Positions 33,702-41,860 of a DNA stretch of 64,000 nucleotides are shown here, in pieces (position 1 is the first letter of the stretch; the number at the start of each line of letters is the position of its first letter). The stretch is from contig NZ_JAFMZZ010000001.1 of NCBI RefSeq assembly GCF_017356245.1, positions 2,023,489-2,087,488 of the forward strand, in the 5' to 3' direction. A model generated the notes under the pieces. It was not told the DNA's origin. It did not search any database and was given only the letters and a program-made list of their open reading frames with translations. Both the position numbers and the translations under genes were made by a program. Source of the DNA: Bordetella petrii (GTDB taxonomy: Bacteria; Pseudomonadota; Gammaproteobacteria; Burkholderiales; Burkholderiaceae_B).

Positions 33702-35114
33702 CTACAGCAGCTTGCCAGGATTCAGAATGCCGGCCGGATCGAGCAGCCGCTTGATGTCGCGCATCAGCCGAAGTTCCAGCGGATCTTTGCTGTGCAGGAA
33801 ATGGTCGCGCTTGAGCTGGCCGATGCCGTGCTCGGCGCTGATGCTGCCGCCATAGCGGTTGACCTCGTCGAGCACGATGTCGGTAATGGCCGCGCCATGC
33901 TGCGCCGCCCAGTCGCGCGGCGCGCCGGCCGGGCGCGACAGGTTGTAGTGCAGGTTGCCGTCGCCGAAATGGCCGAAGATGAACGGCCGGATATCGGCAT
34001 GGGCGCCGCGCAGCCGCTGTTCGGCCGACTGCATGAAATCGGGGATGCGCTCGATGGGCAGGGAAATATCGTGCTTCAGGTGCGGGCCGTCGGCGCGCTG
34101 GGCCTCGGAGATTTCTTCGCGCAGCTTCCACAACGCCTGCAGCTGCGCCAGCGACGCGGACACCGCGGCATCCAGGCACAGCTCGCGCTCGAGCGCGGCG
34201 CCGATCACGTTTTCCAGCAGCGTGTTCAGGGCGGCTTCGTCGGCCGTGTCGGCCAGTTCCATCAGCACGTAGCCGGGATAGCGCTGCGCGAAAGGCTCTT
34301 GCACGCCCTGCGCATGGGCCAGCACCAGGTCGACGCACTGGCCGGTGAAGAATTCATAGGCCTGCAGGCGCGAACCGCATTGTTCGTAGACCAGCTCGAA
34401 CAATTGCAGCGCCTGGGCGGGCGACTGTACCGCCGCCAGCACCACCGAGCGCACGCTGGTGCGCGGGAACAGGCGCAGCGCCACCGCGGTGATCACGCCC
34501 AGCGTGCCTTCGGCGCCGATCAGCAGCTGCTTCAGGTCATAGCCGGTGTTGTCTTTGCGCAGGGTGCGCAGGCCATGGAAGATTTCGCCGGTGGGCAGCA
34601 CCGCCTCGATGCCCAGCACCAGTTCGCGCGTCATGCCGTAACGCACCACATTCACGCCGCCGGCGTTGGTGGACACGTTGCCGCCGATCTGGCACGAGTC
34701 TTCGGCCGCCAGGCTGAGCGGCAGCAGGCGCCCGGCCTCGTCGGCCGCGCGGCGCAGGTTGCCCAGAATGCAACCCGCTTCGGCCACCATGGTGTTGGCG
34801 ATGGTGTCGATGGAGCGCACGGCGTTCATGCGGTCGAGCGCCAGCACCACATTGGCCGGCTGCGCGTCGGGCGTGGCGCCGCCGCACATGCCGGTATTGC
34901 CGCCGCGCGGCACCACCGGCACGCCGGCCTGCTGGCACAGCGCCAGGCACTGGGCCACGTCTTCCGTGCGGCGCGGCCGCACCACCGCCTGGGCCTGGCC
35001 GTTGTACAGGCCGCGCCAATCGGACAGCCAGGGGGCGATGTCGTCGGGCGCGGTCAGGACGGTATCGGGGCCCAGCGCCTGCACCAGGCGCTGTGAGAAA
35101 TCTGACGGGTTCAT
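33702..35114 (-). CDS. FAD-linked 2-hydroxyacid dehydrogenase (D-2-hydroxyglutarate/lactate type)
   Basis: 470 residues. The FAD-binding PCMH domain has PRGGNTGMCGGATP (about residue 70), SLAAEDSCQIGGNVSTNAGG and IGAEGTLGVIT. The C-terminal cap domain has GHFGDGNLHYN and SAEHGIGQLKRD, which hold metal and substrate ligands in D-lactate and D-2-hydroxyglutarate dehydrogenases. It probably oxidises a D-2-hydroxy acid and passes electrons to a quinone or flavoprotein. The ATG overlaps the stop of the GntR gene as ATGA (35111-35114), so the regulator and enzyme are coupled. Confidence 0.9.
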   Translation of the reverse strand: MNPSDFSQRLVQALGPDTVLTAPDDIAPWLSDWRGLYNGQAQAVVRPRRTEDVAQCLALCQQAGVPVVPRGGNTGMCGGATPDAQPANVVLALDRMNAVRSIDTIANTMVAEAGCILGNLRRAADEAGRLLPLSLAAEDSCQIGGNVSTNAGGVNVVRYGMTRELVLGIEAVLPTGEIFHGLRTLRKDNTGYDLKQLLIGAEGTLGVITAVALRLFPRTSVRSVVLAAVQSPAQALQLFELVYEQCGSRLQAYEFFTGQCVDLVLAHAQGVQEPFAQRYPGYVLMELADTADEAALNTLLENVIGAALERELCLDAAVSASLAQLQALWKLREEISEAQRADGPHLKHDISLPIERIPDFMQSAEQRLRGAHADIRPFIFGHFGDGNLHYNLSRPAGAPRDWAAQHGAAITDIVLDEVNRYGGSISAEHGIGQLKRDHFLHSKDPLELRLMRDIKRLLDPAGILNPGKLL

Positions 35115-35836
35115 GGCGTAGGCTTGGAATCGAACGAAGAGAAATCGAGCCGCAGGCGGGCGGCGGCGCGCTGCAGGTGCAGCACGGCGGCGGCGCGGGC
35201 GCGCTGCGGGTCGCGCGCGGCAATGGCCTGGTACAGGGCGACGTGTTCCTGGTGCACGTCGACCACCAAATCGGCCTGATGCTGCTGGGTATTTTCCCGC
35301 GCAATGCGCACGGCCGCACGCACTTGCAGATTCAGATACTGCAGCAACTGCTGGTAGTAAGTGTTGTGGGTGGCCACGGCGATGGCGCCATGGAAGCCGA
35401 TGTCCTGCTCGACGCCCTGGTCGTCGGCGTGGCTGAGGGGGTTTTCCAGCGCCGCCAGGCAGGCGGCCATGCAGGCCAGGTCGGCCTCGCTGCGCCGGGC
35501 GGCGGCCAGGGCCGCGGCCCCGCCTTCGAGTTCCATGCGCAGTTCGTACACGCTGGCCAGTTGGGCCCGGTCGAGCGTGGCGCGGCCGGGCACCTGGAAA
35601 CCCGGGCTGGCGGTGCGCGACACCACCGTGCAGCCGGCGCCCTGGCGGCTTTCTACCAGCCCCTGGGCCCGCAGGCGCTCGGTGGCCTCGCGGATGACCG
35701 CCGCGCTGACGCCGTACAGCTGCGCCAGGGCCTTGCCGGTGGGCAGCTTGCCGCCCACCGGATACACGCCGGCGGTAATGTCGGAAGCCAGCTTGCCGGC
35801 GACCTGCTCGGTCAGGGTGAGCGACTTGGTTAGCAT
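35111..35836 (-). CDS. GntR/FadR-family transcriptional regulator
   Basis: 241 residues. A winged HTH occupies residues 10-75 (QVAGKLASDITAGVYPVGGKLPTGKALAQLYGVSAAVIREATERLRAQGLVESRQGAG), and an FCD ligand domain follows with metal-binding His residues (ELRMELEGGAAALAA, DIGFHGAIAVATHN, HQEHVALYQAI). It likely controls the hydroxyacid dehydrogenase and aldehyde dehydrogenase genes with which it forms an operon. A palindromic operator (35854-35874) lies 17-38 nt upstream of its start. Confidence 0.92.
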   Translation of the reverse strand: MLTKSLTLTEQVAGKLASDITAGVYPVGGKLPTGKALAQLYGVSAAVIREATERLRAQGLVESRQGAGCTVVSRTASPGFQVPGRATLDRAQLASVYELRMELEGGAAALAAARRSEADLACMAACLAALENPLSHADDQGVEQDIGFHGAIAVATHNTYYQQLLQYLNLQVRAAVRIARENTQQHQADLVVDVHQEHVALYQAIAARDPQRARAAAVLHLQRAAARLRLDFSSFDSKPTP

Positions 35837-35853
35837 CCGGGTATTGTACGGTG

Positions 35854-35874
35854 GTTTTCAGGTTATATGAAAAC
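35854..35874. promoter_or_regulatory. candidate GntR operator
   Basis: GTTTTCA, spacer GGTTATA, TGAAAAC: a perfect 7-bp inverted repeat in the AT-rich stretch directly upstream of the FadR-type regulator. Its position over the expected promoter suggests autoregulation. Confidence 0.6.
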
Positions 35875-35913
35875 TTTCACGGCGAGCCTGTCCCCAGGTG
35901 CCCTCCGGTGGCC

Positions 35914-36489
35914 CTAGGCCAGCAGCGACAGGGCCTCGGCCAGCGACAGCACCGTCGTGCGCGACTCGAATGCGGTCGAGAACAGATGCTCGTGCACCAC
36001 CGGGTCCGGGTCGTAGCAGCAATCCTTGACGGTCAACAGGCGGAAATCCGCGTCGCTGGCATACGCCACCGACGACAGCACCACCCCGGTCGAGGCAATG
36101 CCCGCCATGATCAGCGTATCGATTCCCCGCGCGGCAAGCTGCGGCATCAGGTCGGTGCCGAAGAACACACTGGCCCGGTGCGCCATGACAATCGGCTCGT
36201 CGGGCCGCCGGCCCAGCTGCGGCGACACCTGGTCATTAACGAAAAGCCCCAGCTGCTTCATGCCCTGGCCGTTCTTGTTGCGCGGGCTGACTTCCGGGTA
36301 GCCGGGGCTGAAGTGAATCTTGGCGAAATAGACCCCGACGCCCTTGCCGCGCGCCGCGTCGCACAGCTGGCGGGTATTGGCGAGCAACGCGGGGGCGACC
36401 GACGGGAAGAGATTCAGGATGTCGGTTTGATAATGCATGACCAGCAAGGCGGTCTGGCAAGGGGTGATGGCCAGGGGAGTGTGGGTCAC
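35914..36489 (-). CDS. isochorismatase-fold protein lacking the catalytic residues
   Basis: 191 residues with the isochorismatase-like hydrolase fold. The usual catalytic Asp motif (ID-x-Q) is replaced by LLVMHYQTD, and the usual nucleophilic Cys position reads GIASTGVVLSSV, with Val instead of Cys. The later CCYDPDPVVHEHL segment is family-typical. Such members exist and probably do not hydrolyse by the standard mechanism. The start is GTG at 36487-36489, overlapping the stop of the YdeI-family gene (GTGA), so the two are translationally coupled. Confidence 0.85.
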   Translation of the reverse strand: MTHTPLAITPCQTALLVMHYQTDILNLFPSVAPALLANTRQLCDAARGKGVGVYFAKIHFSPGYPEVSPRNKNGQGMKQLGLFVNDQVSPQLGRRPDEPIVMAHRASVFFGTDLMPQLAARGIDTLIMAGIASTGVVLSSVAYASDADFRLLTVKDCCYDPDPVVHEHLFSTAFESRTTVLSLAEALSLLA

Positions 36490-37079
36490 GGATGTACCTT
36501 TTCGTGTCGTTCCAGCATTTGCACGAACTGTGAAATTCGCTTGGCGCGCGTTTCGGCCTTCTTGGCAGTTTGTATTCTGAACAGAACGGCGTATCGATTC
36601 CGACCGTCGAGCGTTCCGAAGAAGTCCTTCGCTCGCGCATTGCCGTCTAGCGCCGACTGAAAATCACCGGGTACCGTTGCCTTGCTGGCCGAATCATATG
36701 CAGCATCCCAGCGCCCGTCGGCCTTTGCGCGCTCAATTTCTCTGAGCCCGGCTGGTTTCATGGCGCCTGCTTTGACCAGGGCTAGCGCTTTTTCCTTATT
36801 GATTTTGGACCAAATGCTTTTGTCTGAGCGTCGAGTAAATTTCTGGAGCCAGAATTGCTCGCTGTGAGCTTGCTTTTGTCCATCTATCCATCCAAAGCAA
36901 AGGGCAATCTCAACGGCTTCGTTGTATGAAACCGACTGGACATCGGCGCTTTTTTTTGCAAATTTCAGCCACACGCCAGACGATGTGTCGTGATTTTCTA
37001 TCAGCCAGGCAGCCCAGTCTTGTTGCTGCTCAAAGTGACAAACCGGCAGGGCGGTAGACGACTTAGGTGGAGATTTCAT
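36486..37079 (-). CDS. YdeI/OmpD-associated-family protein
   Basis: 197 residues. It has the family's CHFEQQQDWAAWLIENHDTSSGVWLKFAKK start, VEIALCFGWIDGQ and FTRRSDKSIWSKINKEKA, with a basic C-terminal AKKAETRAKRISQFVQML. Members have been linked to antimicrobial peptide or bacteriocin resistance, but the biochemical role is unclear. The ATG at 37077-37079 gives the normal length; an upstream in-frame ATG at 37112 is an alternative. Base composition is visibly lower in GC than its neighbours, with an A8 run (36951-36958 on the minus strand), suggesting recent transfer. Confidence 0.85.
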   Translation of the reverse strand: MKSPPKSSTALPVCHFEQQQDWAAWLIENHDTSSGVWLKFAKKSADVQSVSYNEAVEIALCFGWIDGQKQAHSEQFWLQKFTRRSDKSIWSKINKEKALALVKAGAMKPAGLREIERAKADGRWDAAYDSASKATVPGDFQSALDGNARAKDFFGTLDGRNRYAVLFRIQTAKKAETRAKRISQFVQMLERHEKVHP

Positions 37080-37238
37080 CCTGGACTCATCTTCGGGCAC
37101 GACGCGTGCCATAGGTGTACACGAATAACAAACCCGATGAAAGCGCCAATCCTCCGATTCAGGCAAGTGGCATGTACCTGGACACCCGCCCCCAACCCTA
37201 TTGATAATCACAACATCGCCCTCTCACCCCCAATCTCC

Positions 37239-37649
37239 ATGTTCTCCCACATCTTCGTCGGCATTACCGACTTCGACCGCGCCCTGCGCTTCTACGAACG
37301 CCTGTTCGAAGTCCTGGGCCTGGAACAGCGCTTCTTCGACGCCGACATCCCCTGGGCAGGCTGGCAGTCCAAGGGAGCCGACCGCCCGTTGTTCGCGATC
37401 GCCAGGCCCTTTGACGGCAACCCCCACGAGCCGGGCAACGGCCAGATGACAGCCTTTCTGGCCGTGACACGCGAGCAAGTACGCCAAGCGCATGCCGCAG
37501 CGCTGCAGGCGGGCGGAACTTGCGAAGGACAACCGGGCCTGCGGCCGCAATACCATCCGCATTACTACGGGGCCTACTTCCGCGACCCGGACGGCAATAA
37601 GTTGTGCGTGGTCTGCCATCATCCGGAACAGGCCGACACCGCCACCTGA
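37239..37649 (+). CDS. VOC-family (glyoxalase-like) protein
   Basis: 136 residues. Vicinal oxygen chelate fold: MFSHIFVGITDFDRALRFYERLFEVLGL at the start and YYGAYFRDPDGNKLCVVCH at the end, with His and Glu-type metal positions at the beta-strand ends. Family members include glyoxalases, dioxygenases and fosfomycin-type resistance proteins; the substrate is not known. It stands alone, divergent from the YdeI-family gene. Confidence 0.88.
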   Translation: MFSHIFVGITDFDRALRFYERLFEVLGLEQRFFDADIPWAGWQSKGADRPLFAIARPFDGNPHEPGNGQMTAFLAVTREQVRQAHAAALQAGGTCEGQPGLRPQYHPHYYGAYFRDPDGNKLCVVCHHPEQADTAT

Positions 37650-37659
37650 CCCTTCCCCA

Positions 37660-37869
37660 ATGAACCAGCCCTTCGTTCCCCCCGGCTACGACAACGCTCC
37701 CGACGCCACCTGGGCCACCGATCACGCCGTCCTCGTCCGCATAGCGTACTGGCCCGCCGGCACACAGAGCTGCGCGCCGGCTGAGGCCGCGAATTTCAGC
37801 CGGTGTGGCGTGCCTGCAGTTCGGCGAACGACACCAGTTCGCCAGCCAGCGCGCTGGCCACGACGGTAG
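37660..37869 (+). pseudogene. possible truncated ORF after the VOC gene
   Basis: An open frame of 69 codons begins MNQPFVPPGYDNAPDATWATDHAVLVRIAYWPAG. The first 45 codons lie in otherwise non-coding DNA; the rest is antisense to the 3' end of the aconitase-family gene (overlap from 37796). The first part reads like a real protein start, and the second half has the arginine- and proline-rich look of an antisense frame. It may be the remnant of a gene cut off at a rearrangement near 37795, or chance. I do not recognise it. Confidence 0.25.
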
Positions 37870-39781
37870 GCGGGCTGGCCAGCCAGACCTTTCCGGGGCC
37901 CGACCGGCCGGGGAAATTGCGATTGATCGCGCTGACAGTAACTTGCCCGGCATCGGTGGACGAGCCCGGCCCGCAGTTGGCGCAGGCGCCGCACGACGGC
38001 TGCAGGATGCGCGCGCCCACTGCCGCGAAGGTGCGGTCATAGCCGCGGGCAATGCAGTAATCGCGCACGGCGGTGGTGCCGTATTGCAGGTACAGGGAAA
38101 CGCCCGGCGCGATGCGCAAGCCACGCTCCACCGCCCAGGCCAGCACGGCATGGTAGTGGTCGAAGTCTTCCCGCTTGCCGGCGGTGCACGAGCCGCCGTA
38201 GGCGATGTCGACGCGGGGCCGCTCGCGCAGGGCGGCCAGCGCGGTGCCATTGCCCGGGTCGCCGGGCGCCGCGACCCAGGGCGATAGCGATGCGCAATCC
38301 ACGCGCAGTTCGGCGGCGTACGCGGCGCCGGGGTCGCTGCGCATCCAGGGCTCGAGTTCGAATGCGATGCCTCGCCGCGCCTGCAGGAAACACAGGGTTT
38401 GCGCATCGGGCGCGACGATGCCGGTCAGCCCGCCCAGTTCGGCGGTCATGTTGGTCAGGGTGGCGCGTTCATCGATCGACAGCCGGGCCACGGCCGGGCC
38501 GGTGAATTCGAAGACTTTGCCCACGCCGGCGCCGGCGCGGATCTGCGGCAGGGCCAGCAGATGCAGCACGATGTCCTTGGCGGTGACACCGTCCGGCAGA
38601 GCGCCGTCCAGCTGCACTTTCAGGCATTGCGGCAGGGTCATCCGCACGGCGCCCGTGACGAAGGCGTTAGCCATGTCGGTGGTGCCGACGCCGAAGGCGA
38701 CGCAGCCCAGCGCGCCGCTGTGCGGAGTGTGCGAATCGGTGCCCACCACGACCTGGCCGGGCAAGGCGTAGTGCTCGGCCATCATGGCGTGGGAAATACC
38801 GGCCACGTTGCCCCCCGCATCGCGCGCCGCCTCGGCCTCGGTCAGCGTGCGATGCTGGTGCAGGCCATAGGCTTGCACAAAGTCGCGCTGGGCCTGGCAC
38901 ATGGCGCGCACGTTGGGCACGATGCCGGCGCGCACGTGGTTGGGGCTGTCGTCCACGTACGAGGTGTGGTCTTCGAACACGACGATGCTGCCGGGTTCCA
39001 CCAGGCGCAGCGGCCGGCCGAACTGGGCATGCAGCATGTTCGCGGCCATGCCCGTGTAGTACTCGTGGATGAAGCGCCAGTCGGCGCGCACGAACATGCC
39101 TTCGCCCGGCATCGGGCAGGCGGGCGTGGCGGGCGTGGCCAGCAGATGGCGCCGCACGATTTTCTCGAACAGGGTCTGGGGCGCGCCAGCCCCGCCTTGC
39201 CGGCCGGCCGGCGCGGGCCGGCTTTGGGCCAGGTGCGCCTGCCCGAACGCCAGCAGGCCGCCCGCCTTCAGAATGGCGGCGGCCAGGGCGTCGCGGCCGG
39301 CGACGAGTTCGTCCACGGTGATGGCTTCGCCGCGCTGCAGGCGTTCGACCAGGCCCAGGTCGGTGCTGGTGTACAGGCCGATGTTGTCGGCGTTCTGCCG
39401 GTAGATGCGCTCGAAACTTTCCGCGATGACCAGGCGGATGCCGGCCAGTTTTTCCGCCATGGGGCTGTGCTCGCGCGACGAGCCCTTGCCGTAGCGTTTG
39501 CCGGCCACCACCACGTTGAATGCCGACTGCTGGACCGCGCCGGCCGCGATGGGCCGCTGTTCGCCTGCGGTCAGGCCGGTGTACGGATAGCGGCCCAGCT
39601 TCTGGTCGAAGTGGGTCAGGATGGGAACGGGCGTGATCTCGTCGGTAGACACGTCGTCGCGCAGCGGCAGCGCGTCGGCCAGGGACACCGCCGCCCCATC
39701 GAGCTGGGCGGCGATGCAGGCCGGCTTGCTGGACAGGAACAGCAGCCGCGCGGGGGCATCGGACAAGAAAGCGTCGGGCAT
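37796..39781 (-). CDS. fused aconitase-family hydro-lyase with swivel domain first
   Basis: 661 residues. The N-terminal 190 residues resemble the small LeuD/swivel domain (DDVSTDEITPVPILTHFDQ, then GKRYGKGSSREHSPMAEKLAGIRLVIAESFERIYRQNADNIG). The remainder resembles the LeuC/aconitase catalytic domains, with cluster ligands in YGGSCTAGK and PSCGACANCGPG, and GTDSHTPHSGALG. The order small-then-large is the reverse of ordinary aconitases, where the swivel domain is C-terminal. It should be a [4Fe-4S] dehydratase of a 2- or 3-hydroxy tricarboxylate or malate derivative. The Bug protein gene lies 13 nt upstream on the same strand, suggesting use of an imported organic acid. Confidence 0.88.
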   Translation of the reverse strand: MPDAFLSDAPARLLFLSSKPACIAAQLDGAAVSLADALPLRDDVSTDEITPVPILTHFDQKLGRYPYTGLTAGEQRPIAAGAVQQSAFNVVVAGKRYGKGSSREHSPMAEKLAGIRLVIAESFERIYRQNADNIGLYTSTDLGLVERLQRGEAITVDELVAGRDALAAAILKAGGLLAFGQAHLAQSRPAPAGRQGGAGAPQTLFEKIVRRHLLATPATPACPMPGEGMFVRADWRFIHEYYTGMAANMLHAQFGRPLRLVEPGSIVVFEDHTSYVDDSPNHVRAGIVPNVRAMCQAQRDFVQAYGLHQHRTLTEAEAARDAGGNVAGISHAMMAEHYALPGQVVVGTDSHTPHSGALGCVAFGVGTTDMANAFVTGAVRMTLPQCLKVQLDGALPDGVTAKDIVLHLLALPQIRAGAGVGKVFEFTGPAVARLSIDERATLTNMTAELGGLTGIVAPDAQTLCFLQARRGIAFELEPWMRSDPGAAYAAELRVDCASLSPWVAAPGDPGNGTALAALRERPRVDIAYGGSCTAGKREDFDHYHAVLAWAVERGLRIAPGVSLYLQYGTTAVRDYCIARGYDRTFAAVGARILQPSCGACANCGPGSSTDAGQVTVSAINRNFPGRSGPGKVWLASPPTVVASALAGELVSFAELQARHTG

Positions 39782-39794
39782 GTGGCGGGCGGCG

Positions 39795-40769
39795 TTACTC
39801 GGGGGACAGCCCGGCCGCGGATACCAGCATGCGGGTGCGCGAGATCTCGTCGGTCAGGGTGCGGGCAGCCTGTTCGCTGGTGCCGCCGTCAGAGACGAAG
39901 CCTTGCGGCGACAGCGCATTCAGCACTTGCTTGTCGCGCATGGCCTGCTGGGTGGCCTGCTGCAGTTTGGCGACGATGGCGGGCGGCAGGCCGGCCGGGC
40001 CGATCAGGGCGATCCAGGCATCGTAGGCGTAGCCTTTGACGCCGGCTTCGTCCAGGGTGGGCACGTCGGGCAGCACGGCCAGCCGCTTGGGCGTGCTGAC
40101 GGCCAGGGCGCGCAGCTTGCCCGCCTGGATCTGTGCCAGCACCGAGGGCACGGCCAGGAAGGCGGTTTGCACCTGGCCGGACATGACGTCGGTGATCAGC
40201 GCGTTGCCGCCGCGGTAGGGGATGTGCATCATGTCGATGCCGGCCCTGGATTTCAGCAGCTCGCCCGCCAGGTGCAGCACGCTGCCGGTGCCGGACGACC
40301 CGTAGTTGATCTTGCCGGGCTGGGCTTTGGCGGCCTTGAGCAGTGCGCCGATAGAGGTGTAGGGCGACGAGTCGGAGACGACGACGACCAGCGGCGTGGT
40401 GCCGATGATAGAAATGGGCGTGATGTCGCGCACGGAATCGTACGGAATGGTCTTGTACAGGCTGGGGTTGATGGCGTGGTTGGACGATATGATCGCCAGG
40501 GTGTAGCCGTCGGGCTTGGCGGCCACCAGTTGCCGGGTGCCGGGAATGCCGGCGGCGCCCGCCAGGTTTTCGACGATGAGCGACTGCGCCAGGGTCTGGC
40601 CGAGTTTGTCGGCAACGACGCGCGCCACGACGTCGGCGGTCGAGCCGGGCGACGTGGGAACGATCAGGCGTATGGGGCGGTCGGGGTAGCCGTCGGCCAG
40701 GGCGGAGGCGGCCTGGCACAGCATGGCCAGGCCCAGCGCACAGGCGGCCAGCGGTTTGGCGATGTTCAT
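39795..40769 (-). CDS. TctC/Bug-family tripartite tricarboxylate periplasmic binding protein
   Basis: 324 residues. Signal peptide at residues 1-25 (MNIAKPLAACALGLAMLCQAASALA). The mature protein starts DGYPDRPIRLIVPTSPGSTADVVAR and has the Bug hallmarks NLAGAAGIPGTRQLVAAKPDGYTL and NYGSSGTGSVLHLAGELLK. It binds a carboxylate ligand in the periplasm; no tctAB genes are next to it, as is usual for the many orphan Bug proteins of Bordetella-type genomes. It lies between a LysR regulator and the aconitase-family gene. The ATG at 40767-40769 has AAAGGAGA. Confidence 0.92.
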   Translation of the reverse strand: MNIAKPLAACALGLAMLCQAASALADGYPDRPIRLIVPTSPGSTADVVARVVADKLGQTLAQSLIVENLAGAAGIPGTRQLVAAKPDGYTLAIISSNHAINPSLYKTIPYDSVRDITPISIIGTTPLVVVVSDSSPYTSIGALLKAAKAQPGKINYGSSGTGSVLHLAGELLKSRAGIDMMHIPYRGGNALITDVMSGQVQTAFLAVPSVLAQIQAGKLRALAVSTPKRLAVLPDVPTLDEAGVKGYAYDAWIALIGPAGLPPAIVAKLQQATQQAMRDKQVLNALSPQGFVSDGGTSEQAARTLTDEISRTRMLVSAAGLSPE

Positions 40770-40899
40770 GTTTGTCTCCTTTGTCGAGAGGACGGAGTCT
40801 GCGCCCCGCCTCGATGCGAAATGCGCCTTGACTATAAGGAGATGCGGCGGCGTGGCGAAGCGACATCTCGGCATGCCCGCCATCGCAAAACGAGATGCC

Positions 40900-41802
40900 T
40901 CAGGGCTGCTGCGCCAGGAACCTGACCAGCGCCGCCGCTGTCGCGGAAAGCTGGCCTTCGCCGGGAAATACGATGCAGATCTCCCGCTGCGCCCAGGGGT
41001 CGGACAAGGGCCGGACCACCACGTCGAGCGCCTGCAGGTACAGCTCGGCCACCTGTTGCGGCAGGATGGCGATGCCCAGCCCGGCATGGGCCATGCGGCA
41101 CAGCGCGTCCAGGCTGGCGACGCGTATTTTCACGGCCGGCGCGGCGCCCAGCGCCTGGGCCTGGGCCGCCAGCAGCTGGGTCAGCGCGCTGTTCTCGCGC
41201 AGGCCCACGAAAGTTTCGTCGGCCAGGTCCCGGAAATGAAAGTGGCGCGCCGCCGCCTTGGGATGTCCGGCCGGCAGCATCACGGCCAACCGGTCGCGGC
41301 GGTAAGGCTTGACCTCCAGGCCCTGCACGCCGGCGATGCGGTTGCAGATGCCGAAGTCGGCCGCGCGCTCGCGCACCAGGCGCAAGACATCGGGGCTGTG
41401 CTGCTCTTCCAGGTCGATGTCCACGTCGGGAAACAGCCGCTGGAAGGCGGCCACGTCTTCGGGCAGGAACTGCACGATGGCCGACAGGTTCGCCACCACG
41501 CGGACGTGGCCTTTCACGCCGCTATACATGCGCGACAGTTCCGCGCCCATGGCCTCGACGTCGCCGATGATCTGGCGCGCATGGCGCAGGATGGTCTGCC
41601 CCGCGGGCGTGACCGTGATGCCGCGGGCGTGGCGCCGCATCAGCGGCAGGCCGACCAGCGATTCCATTTCGGCGATGCGCCGGCTGACGGCCGAGGGCGC
41701 GATGAATTCGCGCTCGGCCGCCCGGGCGATGCTGTTTTCCTGGCATACGGCCACGAACAGCCGCAGCGTGGTGAAGTCCAGCTTGCGGAGTAGGTTTTCC
41801 AT
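40900..41802 (-). CDS. LysR-family transcriptional regulator
   Basis: 300 residues. HTH at residues 9-66 (FTTLRLFVAVCQENSIARAAEREFIAPSAVSRRIAEMESLVGLPLMRRHARGITVTPAG) and a LysR substrate-binding domain with YSGVKGHVRVVANLSAIVQFLPEDVAAFQRLFPDVDIDL. It lies upstream of and in the same direction as the Bug and aconitase-family genes (130-nt gap), so it probably regulates them. The stop of the indolepyruvate oxidoreductase gene is 58 nt upstream. Confidence 0.92.
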   Translation of the reverse strand: MENLLRKLDFTTLRLFVAVCQENSIARAAEREFIAPSAVSRRIAEMESLVGLPLMRRHARGITVTPAGQTILRHARQIIGDVEAMGAELSRMYSGVKGHVRVVANLSAIVQFLPEDVAAFQRLFPDVDIDLEEQHSPDVLRLVRERAADFGICNRIAGVQGLEVKPYRRDRLAVMLPAGHPKAAARHFHFRDLADETFVGLRENSALTQLLAAQAQALGAAPAVKIRVASLDALCRMAHAGLGIAILPQQVAELYLQALDVVVRPLSDPWAQREICIVFPGEGQLSATAAALVRFLAQQP

Positions 41803-41860
41803 GGTGCGCCCCCGCCCTTTCAAGAGGGTGGGCGATGATGGTACTACAGCCGCTGCCCGC

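Noticed and set aside
36486..37211. Start of the YdeI-family gene at the far upstream end of its frame
   Set aside because: The extra N-terminal residues are Cys-rich and unlike the family, and extend toward the divergent VOC gene promoter; ATG at 37079 gives the normal length.
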